From: CAXXOK01 sp963674895
GTDB taxonomy: Bacteria; Bacillota; Clostridia; Christensenellales; Aristaeellaceae
Assembly (NCBI GenBank): GCA_963674895.2
Contig: CAXXCY010000001.1
Location: 806,001 to 870,000, forward strand
DNA length: 64,000 bases
Reading direction: 5' to 3'
The notes beneath the pieces are model-generated. The model made no database searches and was not told the origin of the DNA. It was given only the letters and a program-made list of their open reading frames with translations. This document shows, piece by piece, positions 34,426 to 42,838 of the stretch. The position numbers and the translations under genes were made by a program. Position 1 is the stretch's first letter, and each line of letters starts with the position of its first letter.

Positions 34426-36354
34426 ATGAAAATGAAAAAAGCCGTTTGTATGCTGGCCCTCGTGTGCCTTGCCGCCACGGCGGTCTTACCGGCGTTCGGC
34501 CAGGAAGCCGCGGCCGGTTCCGAACCGATCAGTGAACAGGCGTTTTCCGATCTGCTTAAGGAAACCTTCCCCGCCGGGCCGGCCCTGACTGGCGGCGGCG
34601 CGACCCTGACCTATGAGCACGCGCTGGCCGCGCTGTGCCAGGCGGTGGGATACTCCGGGGGAACCTCGGCGGAAAACCTGGCCTTCGCCATTGAGAACGA
34701 CCTGATTTCCGGCATCGCGTTTGTCCCCGGCAATCCGGCAACGCTGGAGGACGCGCGGCAGATGATCGCCGCCTTTGCAGCCTGGGCTGTTCTGTTACAG
34801 GCACAGGAGCAGGAGGAGCAGGACCGAATGGTCTCTATGCAAAGTTCAATACAGATGACCGGCGCGGCCCAGCCGACAGGCACCGTGGCTGCGGAAGGGC
34901 TCGGCATGATCCCGCCCAATCCCCTGCCCCGGATCGACTACAACAGCCTCAATGACGAATCTTACGGAAACAACCAGGAAAACCGGTTCTTGAACCCCGT
35001 GGACAGCCCGTTTTCCACCTTCGCGCTGGACGTGGATACCGCGTCTTACGCCAACATCCGCAGGTGCCTGCTCGGCGGGTATTTTCCGGACAGGGGCGCC
35101 GTGCGGATTGAGGAAATGCTCAACTATTTCAGGTACGATCTGCGGGGCGCCACGAAGGACGCGCCCGTGAACGTGACGACCGAGCTGAACGTATGCCCCT
35201 GGAACCCGGACCACCAACTGGCGATGGTCGCCCTCTCCAGCTATGCGCCGGACAAGGCGGAACTGCCGGGCAGCAACCTCGTGTTCCTGGTGGACGTATC
35301 CGGCTCGATGGAACAAAGTAACCGGCTGCCGCTGGCGCGCCAGGCGCTCAAGCTTTTGCTCGCGCAGCTTGACGGGGAAGACAAGGTAACCATCGTCACC
35401 TACGCGGGAACTGTGGGAACGCTGCTGGAAACGACGGCAGCCGACCAGAAGGAAACCATCACGCGCGCCATCGACAGCATGAACGCGGGCGGGTCCACCA
35501 ACGGTGCGGGCGGCATCCAGGCCGCGTATGAAAAGGCGCGCAAAGCGTTCATCGACGGCGGCAACAACCGGGTCATCCTGCTGACGGACGGCGATTTCAA
35601 CGTCGGCGTGCAAAGCGCGAGCGAGCTGCAGGCGCTGATCGAGACCGAACGCGAGGGCGGTATCTACCTGAGTGTCCTGGGCTTCGGGATGGGGAACCTC
35701 AAGGACTACGAGATGGAAACGCTGGCCGACTACGGCAACGGAAACTACGCCTATATCGACACCCTGAAGGAAGCCAAGAAGGTGCTGGTGGACGATATGA
35801 CCGCCACCATTTTCACCGTCGCCAAGGACGTGAAGCTGCAGGTGGAGTTCAACCCCGAAAAGGTCGCCGCTTACCGGCTGATCGGCTATGAAAACCGCCT
35901 GCTTGACACCGAGGACTTTACCGACGATACCAAGGACGCCGGGGAGATGGGCGCTGGCCACCAGATGATCGCGCTGTACGAGATCGTCCCCGCCGAAGCC
36001 GGGGAAACCGTGGTTTCCACGACCACGTCCCGCTATCAGGAAAGGACGCAGAAAAGCTCCGAAGAAACGCTGTACGTGTCCGTGCGCTATAAGCTGCCGG
36101 ACAGCGGTACCGTGATGGAAACCGGCAGCGCTCTCGCCGCCGGGGAGCCGTTTAAGCCGATGAGCGGCAACATGGCGTTCGCGTCCGCGGTGGCCGAGTT
36201 CGGCCTGCTGATGCTTCCCTCGGAATACAAGGGCGACGCCAGTCTGGACCATGTTCTGGAGCTCGCCATGGAAAACCGCGGGGAAGACACGTTTGGAACC
36301 CGTTCGGAATTCGTGCAGGTGGTTTCCCTCACAATGCTCCTGCAGGAACAATGA
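34426..36354 (+). CDS. Exported VWA-domain protein with N-terminal VWF_N-like and C-terminal DUF3520-like regions (YfbK family)
   Basis: 642 residues with a signal peptide (KKAVCMLALVCLAATAVLPA). Residues about 35-120 resemble an S-layer homology-like module. FSTFALDVDTASYANIRRCL begins the conserved region preceding the VWA domain. The metal site is intact: LVDVSGSMEQS and LLTDGDFNVGV. The C-terminal 190 residues (VQLEFNPEKVAAYRLIGYEN-like) match DUF3520. Family members are surface proteins of unclear role, often near ECF sigma factors. The gene is divergent from the rhodanese gene and has an ECF-like promoter. Confidence 0.88.
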   Translation: MKMKKAVCMLALVCLAATAVLPAFGQEAAAGSEPISEQAFSDLLKETFPAGPALTGGGATLTYEHALAALCQAVGYSGGTSAENLAFAIENDLISGIAFVPGNPATLEDARQMIAAFAAWAVLLQAQEQEEQDRMVSMQSSIQMTGAAQPTGTVAAEGLGMIPPNPLPRIDYNSLNDESYGNNQENRFLNPVDSPFSTFALDVDTASYANIRRCLLGGYFPDRGAVRIEEMLNYFRYDLRGATKDAPVNVTTELNVCPWNPDHQLAMVALSSYAPDKAELPGSNLVFLVDVSGSMEQSNRLPLARQALKLLLAQLDGEDKVTIVTYAGTVGTLLETTAADQKETITRAIDSMNAGGSTNGAGGIQAAYEKARKAFIDGGNNRVILLTDGDFNVGVQSASELQALIETEREGGIYLSVLGFGMGNLKDYEMETLADYGNGNYAYIDTLKEAKKVLVDDMTATIFTVAKDVKLQVEFNPEKVAAYRLIGYENRLLDTEDFTDDTKDAGEMGAGHQMIALYEIVPAEAGETVVSTTTSRYQERTQKSSEETLYVSVRYKLPDSGTVMETGSALAAGEPFKPMSGNMAFASAVAEFGLLMLPSEYKGDASLDHVLELAMENRGEDTFGTRSEFVQVVSLTMLLQEQ

Positions 36355-36375
36355 ACCAACCCGTTAACTGAATAG

Positions 36376-36407
36376 AAAAGAACCGGCGGATGCCGGTTCT
36401 TTCTTTC
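36376..36407 (+). terminator. Intrinsic terminator after the VWA gene
   Basis: AAAGAACCGGC and GCCGGTTCTTT form an 11-bp stem with a 4-base loop, followed by CTTTCC. It starts about 22 bases after the stop. Confidence 0.85.
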
Positions 36408-36536
36408 CTGTAAAAAGGCGCTTCACCCGCCCGCGGCAGGGGTACAAATATACCGTAAGGGCTTGCTTGCAGGCAAAGCATGGCATACAATGAACAAAGA
36501 GGCAGCAAGCCGATCATTGAAAGGAGAATTGAACGT

Positions 36537-37004
36537 ATGAAAGGCAACCAGAAACTGATTGATGTGATGAACTCGCTGCTTGCGGACGAGCTGACGGCCA
36601 TCAACCAATACATCGTGCACGCGGAAATGAGCGAGGACTGGGGATACGGGAAACTGCACGGGCATTTTGAGAAGCGCGCCATTGACGAGATGAAGCACGC
36701 GGAAAAACTCATCGGCAGAATCCTGTTCCTGGAGGGAATCCCCATCGTCACGGATCTCAAGAAAATCCACATCGGCAGCGACGTTCCCAAGCAGATGGAA
36801 AACGACCGCCTCGCCGAGGTGGACGCGATCAAGGCGTACAACGACGCGATCGTGCTCGCCGGCGAAGTGAAAGACTACGCCACGCGCGAGCTGCTCGAGC
36901 AGATCCTCAAGGACGAGGACAAGCACATGGACGAGATCGAGGAGCTGCAAAGCCAGATCGGGCAGATGACGCTGCCGATCTTCCTGACTACTCAAGTCGG
37001 ATAA
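36537..37004 (+). CDS. bfr: Bacterioferritin
   Basis: 155 residues from the ATG at 36537 (AAGGAG upstream; an in-frame ATG at 36480 has no ribosome site). The di-iron residues fit bacterioferritin numbering: Glu18, Glu51, His54, and Glu and His in LKDEDKHMDE. Met52, the haem ligand, is kept in DEMKHAEKL. The protein stores iron and removes peroxide or oxygen by ferroxidase activity. It stands alone between the VWA gene and a large hairpin element, and fits the oxidative-stress theme of the preceding genes. Confidence 0.95.
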   Translation: MKGNQKLIDVMNSLLADELTAINQYIVHAEMSEDWGYGKLHGHFEKRAIDEMKHAEKLIGRILFLEGIPIVTDLKKIHIGSDVPKQMENDRLAEVDAIKAYNDAIVLAGEVKDYATRELLEQILKDEDKHMDEIEELQSQIGQMTLPIFLTTQVG

Positions 37005-37166
37005 GCAAACGCCGACAAAATCCCACGCACGCTGCCATGCTTTATTTCCGCCATCTTGGGCCCGCGAAACCCTCGACGTAGCGCTGCTACTACTTCGGGT
37101 TTCGCAAACCCAACCTGACGAAAATACAGCACGGTATCATGCGGGGGATTTCATCATCGTTTGCCT
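37003..37166. repeat. Large hairpin repeat element, copy A
   Basis: About 164 bp that folds back almost end to end. The ends are GCAAACG and CGTTTGC, with inner pairs such as CCCGCGAAACCC/GGGTTTCGC and a centre GTAGCGCTGCTAC. A second copy of equal length and orientation is at 40479. The rest of the 37005-37412 gap holds a terminator, a promoter and a leader hairpin. Confidence 0.75.
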
Positions 37167-37198
37167 ATCCTTGCCAGTCTTTTGCGTGCGGATATCAA

Positions 37199-37236
37199 CA
37201 AAGAGAACCGGCCGAAGATCGGCTGGTTCTCTTTCT
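37199..37236. terminator. Strong bidirectional terminator hairpin
   Basis: AAAGAGAACCGGCCGA and TCGGCTGGTTCTCTTT pair over about 16 bp with a 4-base loop at 37200-37235. It isolates the bacterioferritin side from the amino acid transporter operon. Confidence 0.8.
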
Positions 37237-37290
37237 GATTCGGCGGCGTTGTACAAACTTGTATTTGTCTTGTTTTTCCAGTACGTTTTG

Positions 37291-37320
37291 TTGACATCCC
37301 ATCGAGCCGTGCCGTACAAT
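37291..37320 (+). promoter_or_regulatory. Promoter of the polar amino acid ABC operon
   Basis: TTGACA (37291-37296) and TACAAT (37315-37320) with an 18-base spacer. It leaves a leader of about 85 bases. Confidence 0.8.
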
Positions 37321-37344
37321 TACTCTAGTATGCAGCGCAAAACG

Positions 37345-37380
37345 ACGCATAGGGCAATGAAGCCCTTGCGTTTGTTTTGT
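37345..37380 (+). promoter_or_regulatory. Terminator-like hairpin in the leader, possible attenuator
   Basis: ACGCATAGGGC (37345-37355) pairs with GCCCTTGCGT (37362-37371), followed by TTTGTTTTGT. It lies between the promoter at 37291 and the start at 37413, so it would stop transcription before the operon unless relieved. Confidence 0.5.
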
Positions 37381-37412
37381 ACTCTTCTTGAACCTGATTG
37401 GAGGAGCGGCGG

Positions 37413-38144
37413 TTGATCGTTTTCGACGACGTATATGTGAGTTTCGGCACCCTGGATGTGCTCAAGGGCATCAGCCTGGAAATTGCCACGGACTCCAAAA
37501 CCGTGATTATCGGCCCCAGCGGAAGCGGCAAAAGCACGCTGCTGCGCACGATCAATATGTTCGAGCGCCCCAGAAGCGGGGACGTGTTTATCGACGGCGT
37601 ATCCATCTCCAGCATGCCCAACCGTATGCTGTGCGAGGTGCGCCAGGATATCGGGATGGTGTTTCAGAACTTCAACCTGTATCCGCATAAAACGGTGCTG
37701 GAAAACCTCACCATGGCGCCCATCGTGCTGCGGCACGAGGATAAAAAGGCGGTGCGGGAACGCGCCATGGCCAACCTGCGCGAGGTGAACATCGAGGAAA
37801 AGGCGGACGCTTATCCCAGCCAGCTGTCAGGCGGGCAGCAGCAGCGCGTCGCCATCGCGCGGGCGCTGACCATGCAGCCTAAAATCATGCTGTTTGACGA
37901 ACCCACCTCGGCGCTCGATCCGGAGATGATCCAGGAGGTGCTGGACATCATGGAGCGCGTCGCGCGCGACACGGAGCTTACCATGCTTTTCGTGACGCAC
38001 GAGATGAAGTTTGCCGAGCACATCGCCGACCGCGTCCTGTTTTTGGACGACGGCGTCATCCTTGAAGATGGCACACCCGACCAGGTGTTTCATCATCCCG
38101 TGAACGAGCGCACCAAAGCGTTCCTCGGGAAAATATTACATTAA
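37413..38144 (+). CDS. Polar amino acid ABC transporter ATP-binding protein (GlnQ type)
   Basis: 243 residues from a TTG at 37413 with GGAGGAG upstream; an earlier TTG at 37398 lies on top of that ribosome site. The full set of ABC motifs is present: GPSGSGKSTLLRTINMFERP (Walker A), LSGGQQQRVAIARALTMQP (signature) and IMLFDEPTSALDPEM (Walker B). The match is to the PAAT family (GlnQ, HisP). It is the first gene of an operon with a binding protein and two permeases. Confidence 0.93.
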   Translation: MIVFDDVYVSFGTLDVLKGISLEIATDSKTVIIGPSGSGKSTLLRTINMFERPRSGDVFIDGVSISSMPNRMLCEVRQDIGMVFQNFNLYPHKTVLENLTMAPIVLRHEDKKAVRERAMANLREVNIEEKADAYPSQLSGGQQQRVAIARALTMQPKIMLFDEPTSALDPEMIQEVLDIMERVARDTELTMLFVTHEMKFAEHIADRVLFLDDGVILEDGTPDQVFHHPVNERTKAFLGKILH

Positions 38145-38164
38145 GCATAGGGGGATGGAGACAC

Positions 38165-39019
38165 ATGAAAAAACTGTTCTGTCTTGTTCTGGCACTCGCG
38201 TTGACAATGGCTGTCTGCATGACGGCAATGGCGGACGAAGCGGCCGAAATCACGGCCATCAAGGACCGCGGAACGCTGCTCGTCGGCGTGAAGGCGGACG
38301 TGCCCGGCTTTGGCTACCAGGAACTGGGCGGCGAGTTTGAGGGCCTGGAAATCGACCTCGCGCATAAGCTGGCCGAAGTGATCCTCGGGGACGCGAACGC
38401 CGTGCAGTTCACGGCCGTGACCGCCAAAACCCGCGGCCCGCTGCTGGATACCGGCGAACTGGACATGGTCATCGCGACCTTCACCATCAAACCCGACCGT
38501 ATTTTGCAGTATGAGTTCTCCAAACCCTACTTTGTAGACGCCATCGGCCTGCTGGTTTTGAAAGACAGCGGCATCAACGGCTTTGCCGATCTGGCCGGAA
38601 AAACCATCGGCGTAGCGCAGGCCGCCACCACCAAGGACGCCCTGCAGGCTTCGGCCGATGCTTCGGGCATGACCGTGGAGTTTGCCGAGTTCCCCACCTA
38701 TCCGGATATCAAAGCGGCGCTTGAAAGCGGCCGCGTGGCCTGCTTCTCCGTGGACAAGGCCATCCTGATGGGCTATCTGGACGACACCACCGTGCTCCTG
38801 AGCGACAGCTTTGCGCCGCAGCCCTACGGCGTGGCAATCAAGAAGGGCAACGTCGGCCTGCTGGCGCTCGTGGACGAGACCATCGCCGCCATGCGCGCGG
38901 ACGGCTCGCTTGACGGGCTGGTTGCCAAAAACAACCTCGCGACCGTAGACTGGGCCGTGGTCGACGCCTATGATACCCTGTGGGAGGAAGCCGCCGCTTT
39001 GGCGCCTGCGGCGCAGTAA
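38165..39019 (+). CDS. Amino acid ABC transporter substrate-binding protein
   Basis: 284 residues with a signal peptide (MKKLFCLVLALALTMAVCMT, then AMADE). The Cys near residue 6 is in the hydrophobic core and not in a lipobox. The mature part starts ITAIKDRGTLLVGVKADVPG and has GFADLAGKTIGVAQAATTKD, typical of the SBP_bac_3 family binding glutamine, glutamate, cystine and similar. The ligand cannot be read. A strong hairpin follows its stop, before the permease genes. Confidence 0.93.
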   Translation: MKKLFCLVLALALTMAVCMTAMADEAAEITAIKDRGTLLVGVKADVPGFGYQELGGEFEGLEIDLAHKLAEVILGDANAVQFTAVTAKTRGPLLDTGELDMVIATFTIKPDRILQYEFSKPYFVDAIGLLVLKDSGINGFADLAGKTIGVAQAATTKDALQASADASGMTVEFAEFPTYPDIKAALESGRVACFSVDKAILMGYLDDTTVLLSDSFAPQPYGVAIKKGNVGLLALVDETIAAMRADGSLDGLVAKNNLATVDWAVVDAYDTLWEEAAALAPAAQ

Positions 39020-39044
39020 CGCATACGCGGTAAGCGAGGATGTT

Positions 39045-39084
39045 GCGGCAAGTGCGCGGGCTTAACGCTCCGCGCGCTTGCCGC
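39045..39084 (+). other. Intercistronic hairpin after the amino acid binding-protein gene
   Basis: GCGGCAAG.GCGCGG and CCGCGC.CTTGCCGC pair over about 15 bp with a 10-base loop. No T-tract follows. It probably protects the binding-protein message or limits read-through. Confidence 0.5.
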
Positions 39085-39117
39085 GGCATCCCGCGTTTTT
39101 AACGGGGAAGTGAAGCA

Positions 39118-39789
39118 GTGACCGGGCCGTTTTCCATCCATAACTGGCAGACATGGTTCAGCGACTGGGACTTTTTTGCCCAGGGCTTTTTACGCACGCT
39201 TTATATCTCGATGCTGGGGCTTTTATTCACGCTGGTGATCGGGATTGTCGTGGGCGTGCTTTTGTGCGGCAAAAACCGCCTCGTGCTCGCGATCTGCAAG
39301 GGATATATGTCCTTTTTCCAGAACACCCCGCTGGTGATCCAGGTCTTTATATACTATAACGTTTTGCCCAAGGTCGGCATCCGGCTGGGCGTGGTCGCCA
39401 TCGGCGTGCTGGGGCTTGCGCTCTATACCGGCGCGTACGCGGCGGACATCGTGCACAGCGCCATCAAGGCGGTGCCCACCGGCCAGATGGAAGCAGCCTA
39501 CAGCCAGGGGTTCAGCTATATCCAATCCATGGTGCACATCATCCTGCCTCAGGCCGTGAAGATCGGCCTGCCGCCGATGACCAACCAGGCCGTGAACCTG
39601 ATTAAAAACTCCTCTGTGCTCGCGGTGATCGCGGGCGGGGAGCTGATGTACCGGGCCGACAGCTGGTCCGGCTCCAACCTGATCTACGGCCCGACGTTCG
39701 TGATGACCGGCGTGCTGTACCTGATCATTTGCCTGCCGATTTCGCTGCTGGCGCGCTGGCTGGAGAAGAGGAGCGTGCGCCATGCTTGA
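39118..39789 (+). CDS. Polar amino acid ABC transporter permease
   Basis: 223 residues, start GTG at 39118 after GGGGAAGTG. About five membrane segments are seen. The permease docking loop is visible in AAYSQGFSYIQSMVHIILPQ, and FFQNTPLVIQVFIYYNVLPK is typical of HisM/GlnP-type proteins. Its 3' end overlaps the next permease gene by eight bases, so the two form a heterodimer made by coupled translation. Confidence 0.93.
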   Translation: MTGPFSIHNWQTWFSDWDFFAQGFLRTLYISMLGLLFTLVIGIVVGVLLCGKNRLVLAICKGYMSFFQNTPLVIQVFIYYNVLPKVGIRLGVVAIGVLGLALYTGAYAADIVHSAIKAVPTGQMEAAYSQGFSYIQSMVHIILPQAVKIGLPPMTNQAVNLIKNSSVLAVIAGGELMYRADSWSGSNLIYGPTFVMTGVLYLIICLPISLLARWLEKRSVRHA

Positions 39790-40462
39790 ACGATGGGCCG
39801 ACGCCTTCTCCACCGTATTCGCGCCCAATATCCTCCTCTTTCTGGGAAAGGGGCTTTTAAACACGCTGTATATCGCGGCTGTGTCCATCGTGCTGAGCCT
39901 GATTTTCGGCACCGTTCTGGGGCTGATGCGCAACATGAAGGAACGCCTGGTCCGCGGGGTCGCGACGGTATATATCGAAGTGGTGCGCAACATCCCGCTG
40001 GCGCTGTTCATTATCGCGATGCGGTTTTTAACCAAGCTGCCGCCGCTTCTAAGCGGCATTGCCGCCATGACGGTGTTCACCTCCGCGATCGTGGCGGAGA
40101 TCGTGCGCGGCGGCCTGAACTCCGTGGGCAAAGGCCAGTGGGAAGCGGCGACCTCGCAGGGCTTCAGCCGCACGCAGACCATGTGGTACGTCATCATCCC
40201 GCAGGCGCTCCGTCGCATCCGCTCGCCGCTCATCTCCCAGTTCGTGACGACCATCAAGGATACGTCGTTCTGCGCGGTCGTGGGAACATACGAGCTCTCC
40301 TTCACCTCCAAGATCGTCGCCGCCCACCGCACCATCGTGACCGCGGAGGATATCCTGCTTTTGTACCTGCTGGTCGCCATGATTTACTATGTCATCAACC
40401 GCCTGTTCTCCGGCATCGCGCGGCGGCAGCGGGGCAACGCCATGAAGGGTGTTGTGCGGTAA
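39782..40462 (+). CDS. Polar amino acid ABC transporter permease, second
   Basis: 226 residues with about five membrane segments. VYIEVVRNIPLALFIIAMRF and EAATSQGFSRTQTMWYVIIP, then PQALRRIRSPL, are the family signatures. It overlaps the preceding permease gene and ends the operon. A hairpin repeat element begins 16 bases after its stop. Confidence 0.93.
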   Translation: MLERWADAFSTVFAPNILLFLGKGLLNTLYIAAVSIVLSLIFGTVLGLMRNMKERLVRGVATVYIEVVRNIPLALFIIAMRFLTKLPPLLSGIAAMTVFTSAIVAEIVRGGLNSVGKGQWEAATSQGFSRTQTMWYVIIPQALRRIRSPLISQFVTTIKDTSFCAVVGTYELSFTSKIVAAHRTIVTAEDILLLYLLVAMIYYVINRLFSGIARRQRGNAMKGVVR

Positions 40463-40478
40463 AATAGTAACTTGAATC

Positions 40479-40640
40479 AGGCAAACGGCGAGGGAAACCC
40501 TGCACGCTGCCGGCCTTATTTTTTCCAGCTCGTGCCCGCGGTATACTCGATGTAGCTCTGCTACTACTTTGTATACCGCGAACACAATCTGAAACAAAAT
40601 CCGGCTCGGCATCGCACAGGGTTTCCCTCGCCGTTTGCCT
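40479..40640. repeat. Large hairpin repeat element, copy B
   Basis: 162 bp with ends AGGCAAACGG and CCGTTTGCCT. The first 25 bases pair with the last 25 (GAGGGAAACCCTG against CAGGGTTTCCCTC). The central block TGTAGCTCTGCTACTACTTT matches copy A at 37003. Same orientation as copy A. Confidence 0.78.
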
Positions 40641-40775
40641 TTGGATACGGTTGTAGCTGTTTTCAAACACTAAAAAATGCAATCTGAAATAAAACCCGGC
40701 TCGGTATCGCACAGGGTTTCCCTCGCCGTTTGCCTTTGAATACGGTTGTAGCTGCTTGCAAACGCTTCTGACCAC
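40586..40775. repeat. 95-bp tandem duplication at the end of element B
   Basis: The segment from 40586 (AATCTGAAA) is repeated at 40681 with a period of 95 bases. About 84 bases are nearly identical, including ATCGCACAGGGTTTCCC and CCGTTTGCCTTTG. The second unit carries only the right arm of the hairpin element. Confidence 0.75.
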
Positions 40776-40816
40776 TATCTGGGTTTAGTCCGGCACAGAC
40801 TAATAAGACATGACAA

Positions 40817-40855
40817 GGGCCGCGCACGAAATGCGCGGCCCTGCATTGGTTTTTC
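40817..40855. terminator. Terminator hairpin near the end of the uracil/xanthine permease gene
   Basis: GGGCCGCGCA and TGCGCGGCCC form a 10-bp stem (40817-40841), with TTTTT a few bases later on the plus strand. It lies 47 bases beyond the minus-strand permease stop. The rest of the 40463-40887 gap is the repeat described above. Confidence 0.55.
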
Positions 40856-40887
40856 TTGCCTGTTGTTCTTTTCCCAGAGATTATTGG

Positions 40888-42360
40888 TTACGGGATCATT
40901 TCCTCGATTTCTTCCTGGTCGTCGTGGGCCTTCTTTTCGCCGATGGAGAGGACGAGGTTTAGTAGGATGCCCGCGATGGCCGCGCCGGCGATGCAGGGGA
41001 CCTGCAGGCCGAAGAAATCGATATTGCCGCCGAAGGCGTACTGGCCGCCGATGCCGATGATCATGATGCAGGCGATCACCGCGATGTTTTTCGCGGAGAA
41101 CATATCGGCTTTCTTATCGATCATGATCGCGATGCCCTGCGCGGCGATGGCGCCGAAGAGGTAAATCTCCAGGCCGCCGATTACGGCGGTGGGAATGGCG
41201 TAGATGGCCTTGACCAGCGGCGTGAAGAAGGAGATGACCATCGCGATGATTGCGGCAACGGTCATGACCGCCGAGGAAAATACCTTTGTGATCGCCATGG
41301 TGGAGATATTCTCGCCGTAGTTGGTGCCCGCGGGGCCGCCCACGGCGCCGGAAACCATGTCGCAGATACCGTCGCCGATGAGGTTTAAGTGGAGCAGGTC
41401 CGCGATCTTGTATTGGCCGCCCTTGCCCTTCTGCTTGGCGACGTTATCCACATAGATGTCCAGCTGGTAGATGTGCGCCGTGGATTCCGGGATGGTGGCG
41501 ATGGCGATGGGCATGATGGCCAGCACCGCCGCAAGGGATGCTTTGGGCATCGTGAACGCCGGAACCGCGAAGACGCCGCCAAGCTGCCAGAGGGAACCGT
41601 CCAGCGCTTCTTTGGGAATGGCGCGGAACATGTTCATATCCCCGCCGCCGAACAGGTACAAAAGGGCCGCGATCAGACACCCGACCGCAGCGCCCAGCAG
41701 CAGGGGCAGCTGGGAGAGAAAGCCCTTCAAATAGCGGGAGAACAGGATGGTGGATAAAAGCGTCGCGAGGGAAACAATCCACACCCAGCTGGAACCAGCG
41801 ATCGTGCCAGCGGCTGCCGCGGAGGGGGCCGCGTCGCCCAGGGCGGTGCCGGCCAGCGTCAGGCCGATAATCAGCGCGATGGAGCCGGTGATCGTCGGCG
41901 GGAGGATTCTTTCCACGGCGTGTTTGCCGCTGATGCGTACCAGGATACCGGCGGCCACGCTGACCAAGCCGGACATGATGATGCCGAACTGCGCGAACGC
42001 GATGGCTTCGGCGGGCATCACGGACGTGGTGTGGTTGAGCCATGCGGTCAGCTGCGTAAGCGCCTCGGGGCTCAGCTTCTCCGTGATTTGCTGGCTGGTC
42101 ATCAACCCGATAACCGCGGATAAGTACGAGAAGCTGGAGCCGTAGTACATCGGAATCCGTTTCTTGGTGATCAGCACGAAGCAAAGCGTGGCCAGGCCGC
42201 TGGCGAAAATGGTGGTGGACACCTGGAACCCAGTGATCAGCGCCACGGCGATGGTGGCCGGGAACATGACGATCACCTGCTGCAGCGCGTACAGCAGCAG
42301 TTTGCCTAGCGGCGGCCGTTCGTCCGGCAGATAGGCGTGGACCGGTTTCTGGTTTTGCAT
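40888..42360 (-). CDS. Nucleobase:cation symporter-2 (uracil/xanthine permease, UraA family)
   Basis: 490 residues with about fourteen hydrophobic segments. Family signatures seen: YYGSSFSYLSAVIGLM near helix 3, GLVSVAAGILVRISGKH, and GVGGPAGTNYGEN-like sequence in GAVGGPAGTNYGENISTMAI. It imports uracil or xanthine with protons. It has a good promoter nearly 300 bases upstream, so the mRNA carries a long leader. PyrR-type anti-terminator sequences were not recognised. Confidence 0.9.
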   Translation of the reverse strand: MQNQKPVHAYLPDERPPLGKLLLYALQQVIVMFPATIAVALITGFQVSTTIFASGLATLCFVLITKKRIPMYYGSSFSYLSAVIGLMTSQQITEKLSPEALTQLTAWLNHTTSVMPAEAIAFAQFGIIMSGLVSVAAGILVRISGKHAVERILPPTITGSIALIIGLTLAGTALGDAAPSAAAAGTIAGSSWVWIVSLATLLSTILFSRYLKGFLSQLPLLLGAAVGCLIAALLYLFGGGDMNMFRAIPKEALDGSLWQLGGVFAVPAFTMPKASLAAVLAIMPIAIATIPESTAHIYQLDIYVDNVAKQKGKGGQYKIADLLHLNLIGDGICDMVSGAVGGPAGTNYGENISTMAITKVFSSAVMTVAAIIAMVISFFTPLVKAIYAIPTAVIGGLEIYLFGAIAAQGIAIMIDKKADMFSAKNIAVIACIMIIGIGGQYAFGGNIDFFGLQVPCIAGAAIAGILLNLVLSIGEKKAHDDQEEIEEMIP

Positions 42361-42630
42361 GAGATTTTTCCTCCCCGATTAATATAATAATATAAATCGC
42401 GTACCTGGTGCGGGGCCCGCTGCGTGCGTTTAGGCCCCGTTTGTACGGCGGCCGGCGGACCCCTGTATTCCAAATCCCTGCTCGTTTTCCTCCTCAAGGC
42501 CGCGGGCGATTTTGGCACAACCCAAATATGGCAACGCCTCGCTCTTGCCTCCGGGAAGGGAATGAACCCGTTCAAATTACACTATATATACCGCTTGGCC
42601 GGGCTGATACCTACAAGATATCCTGTTGTG
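42361..42630 (-). promoter_or_regulatory. Long 5' leader of the nucleobase permease gene
   Basis: Between the promoter and the ATG lie about 270 bases with no gene. GATATC-TTGTA-GGTATC (about 42622-42605 on the minus strand) can form a hairpin, and several GC-rich segments follow. It could hold a regulatory RNA; I do not recognise a known class. Confidence 0.35.
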
Positions 42631-42659
42631 ATAGTAGCATCAGTTAAAATCGATGTCAA
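42631..42659 (-). promoter_or_regulatory. Promoter of the nucleobase permease gene
   Basis: On the minus strand TTGACA (42659-42654) and TACTAT (42636-42631) are 17 bases apart. Confidence 0.8.
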
Positions 42660-42838
42660 GACACTGTAAAACGGGGCGCGCCGCCGTCTTGCATGTTTTT
42701 TGGGATAATGGTACTATTTTTGAAGGATCGGCAGGGGATACAGCCGCAAGGGAAACAGCCGTAAAAAGCAGTAAAAAAACAACCGGACCTTGCGGTCGTC
42801 TTGTTTATCAGATTGTGACAGCGGGAGGATTGAACCCG

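Noticed and set aside
34846..36351. 501-codon open frame on the minus strand inside the VWA gene
   Set aside because: It mirrors the plus-strand VWA gene, whose signal peptide, MIDAS motif and ribosome site are clear. The antisense frame is open only because of GC-rich codon use.
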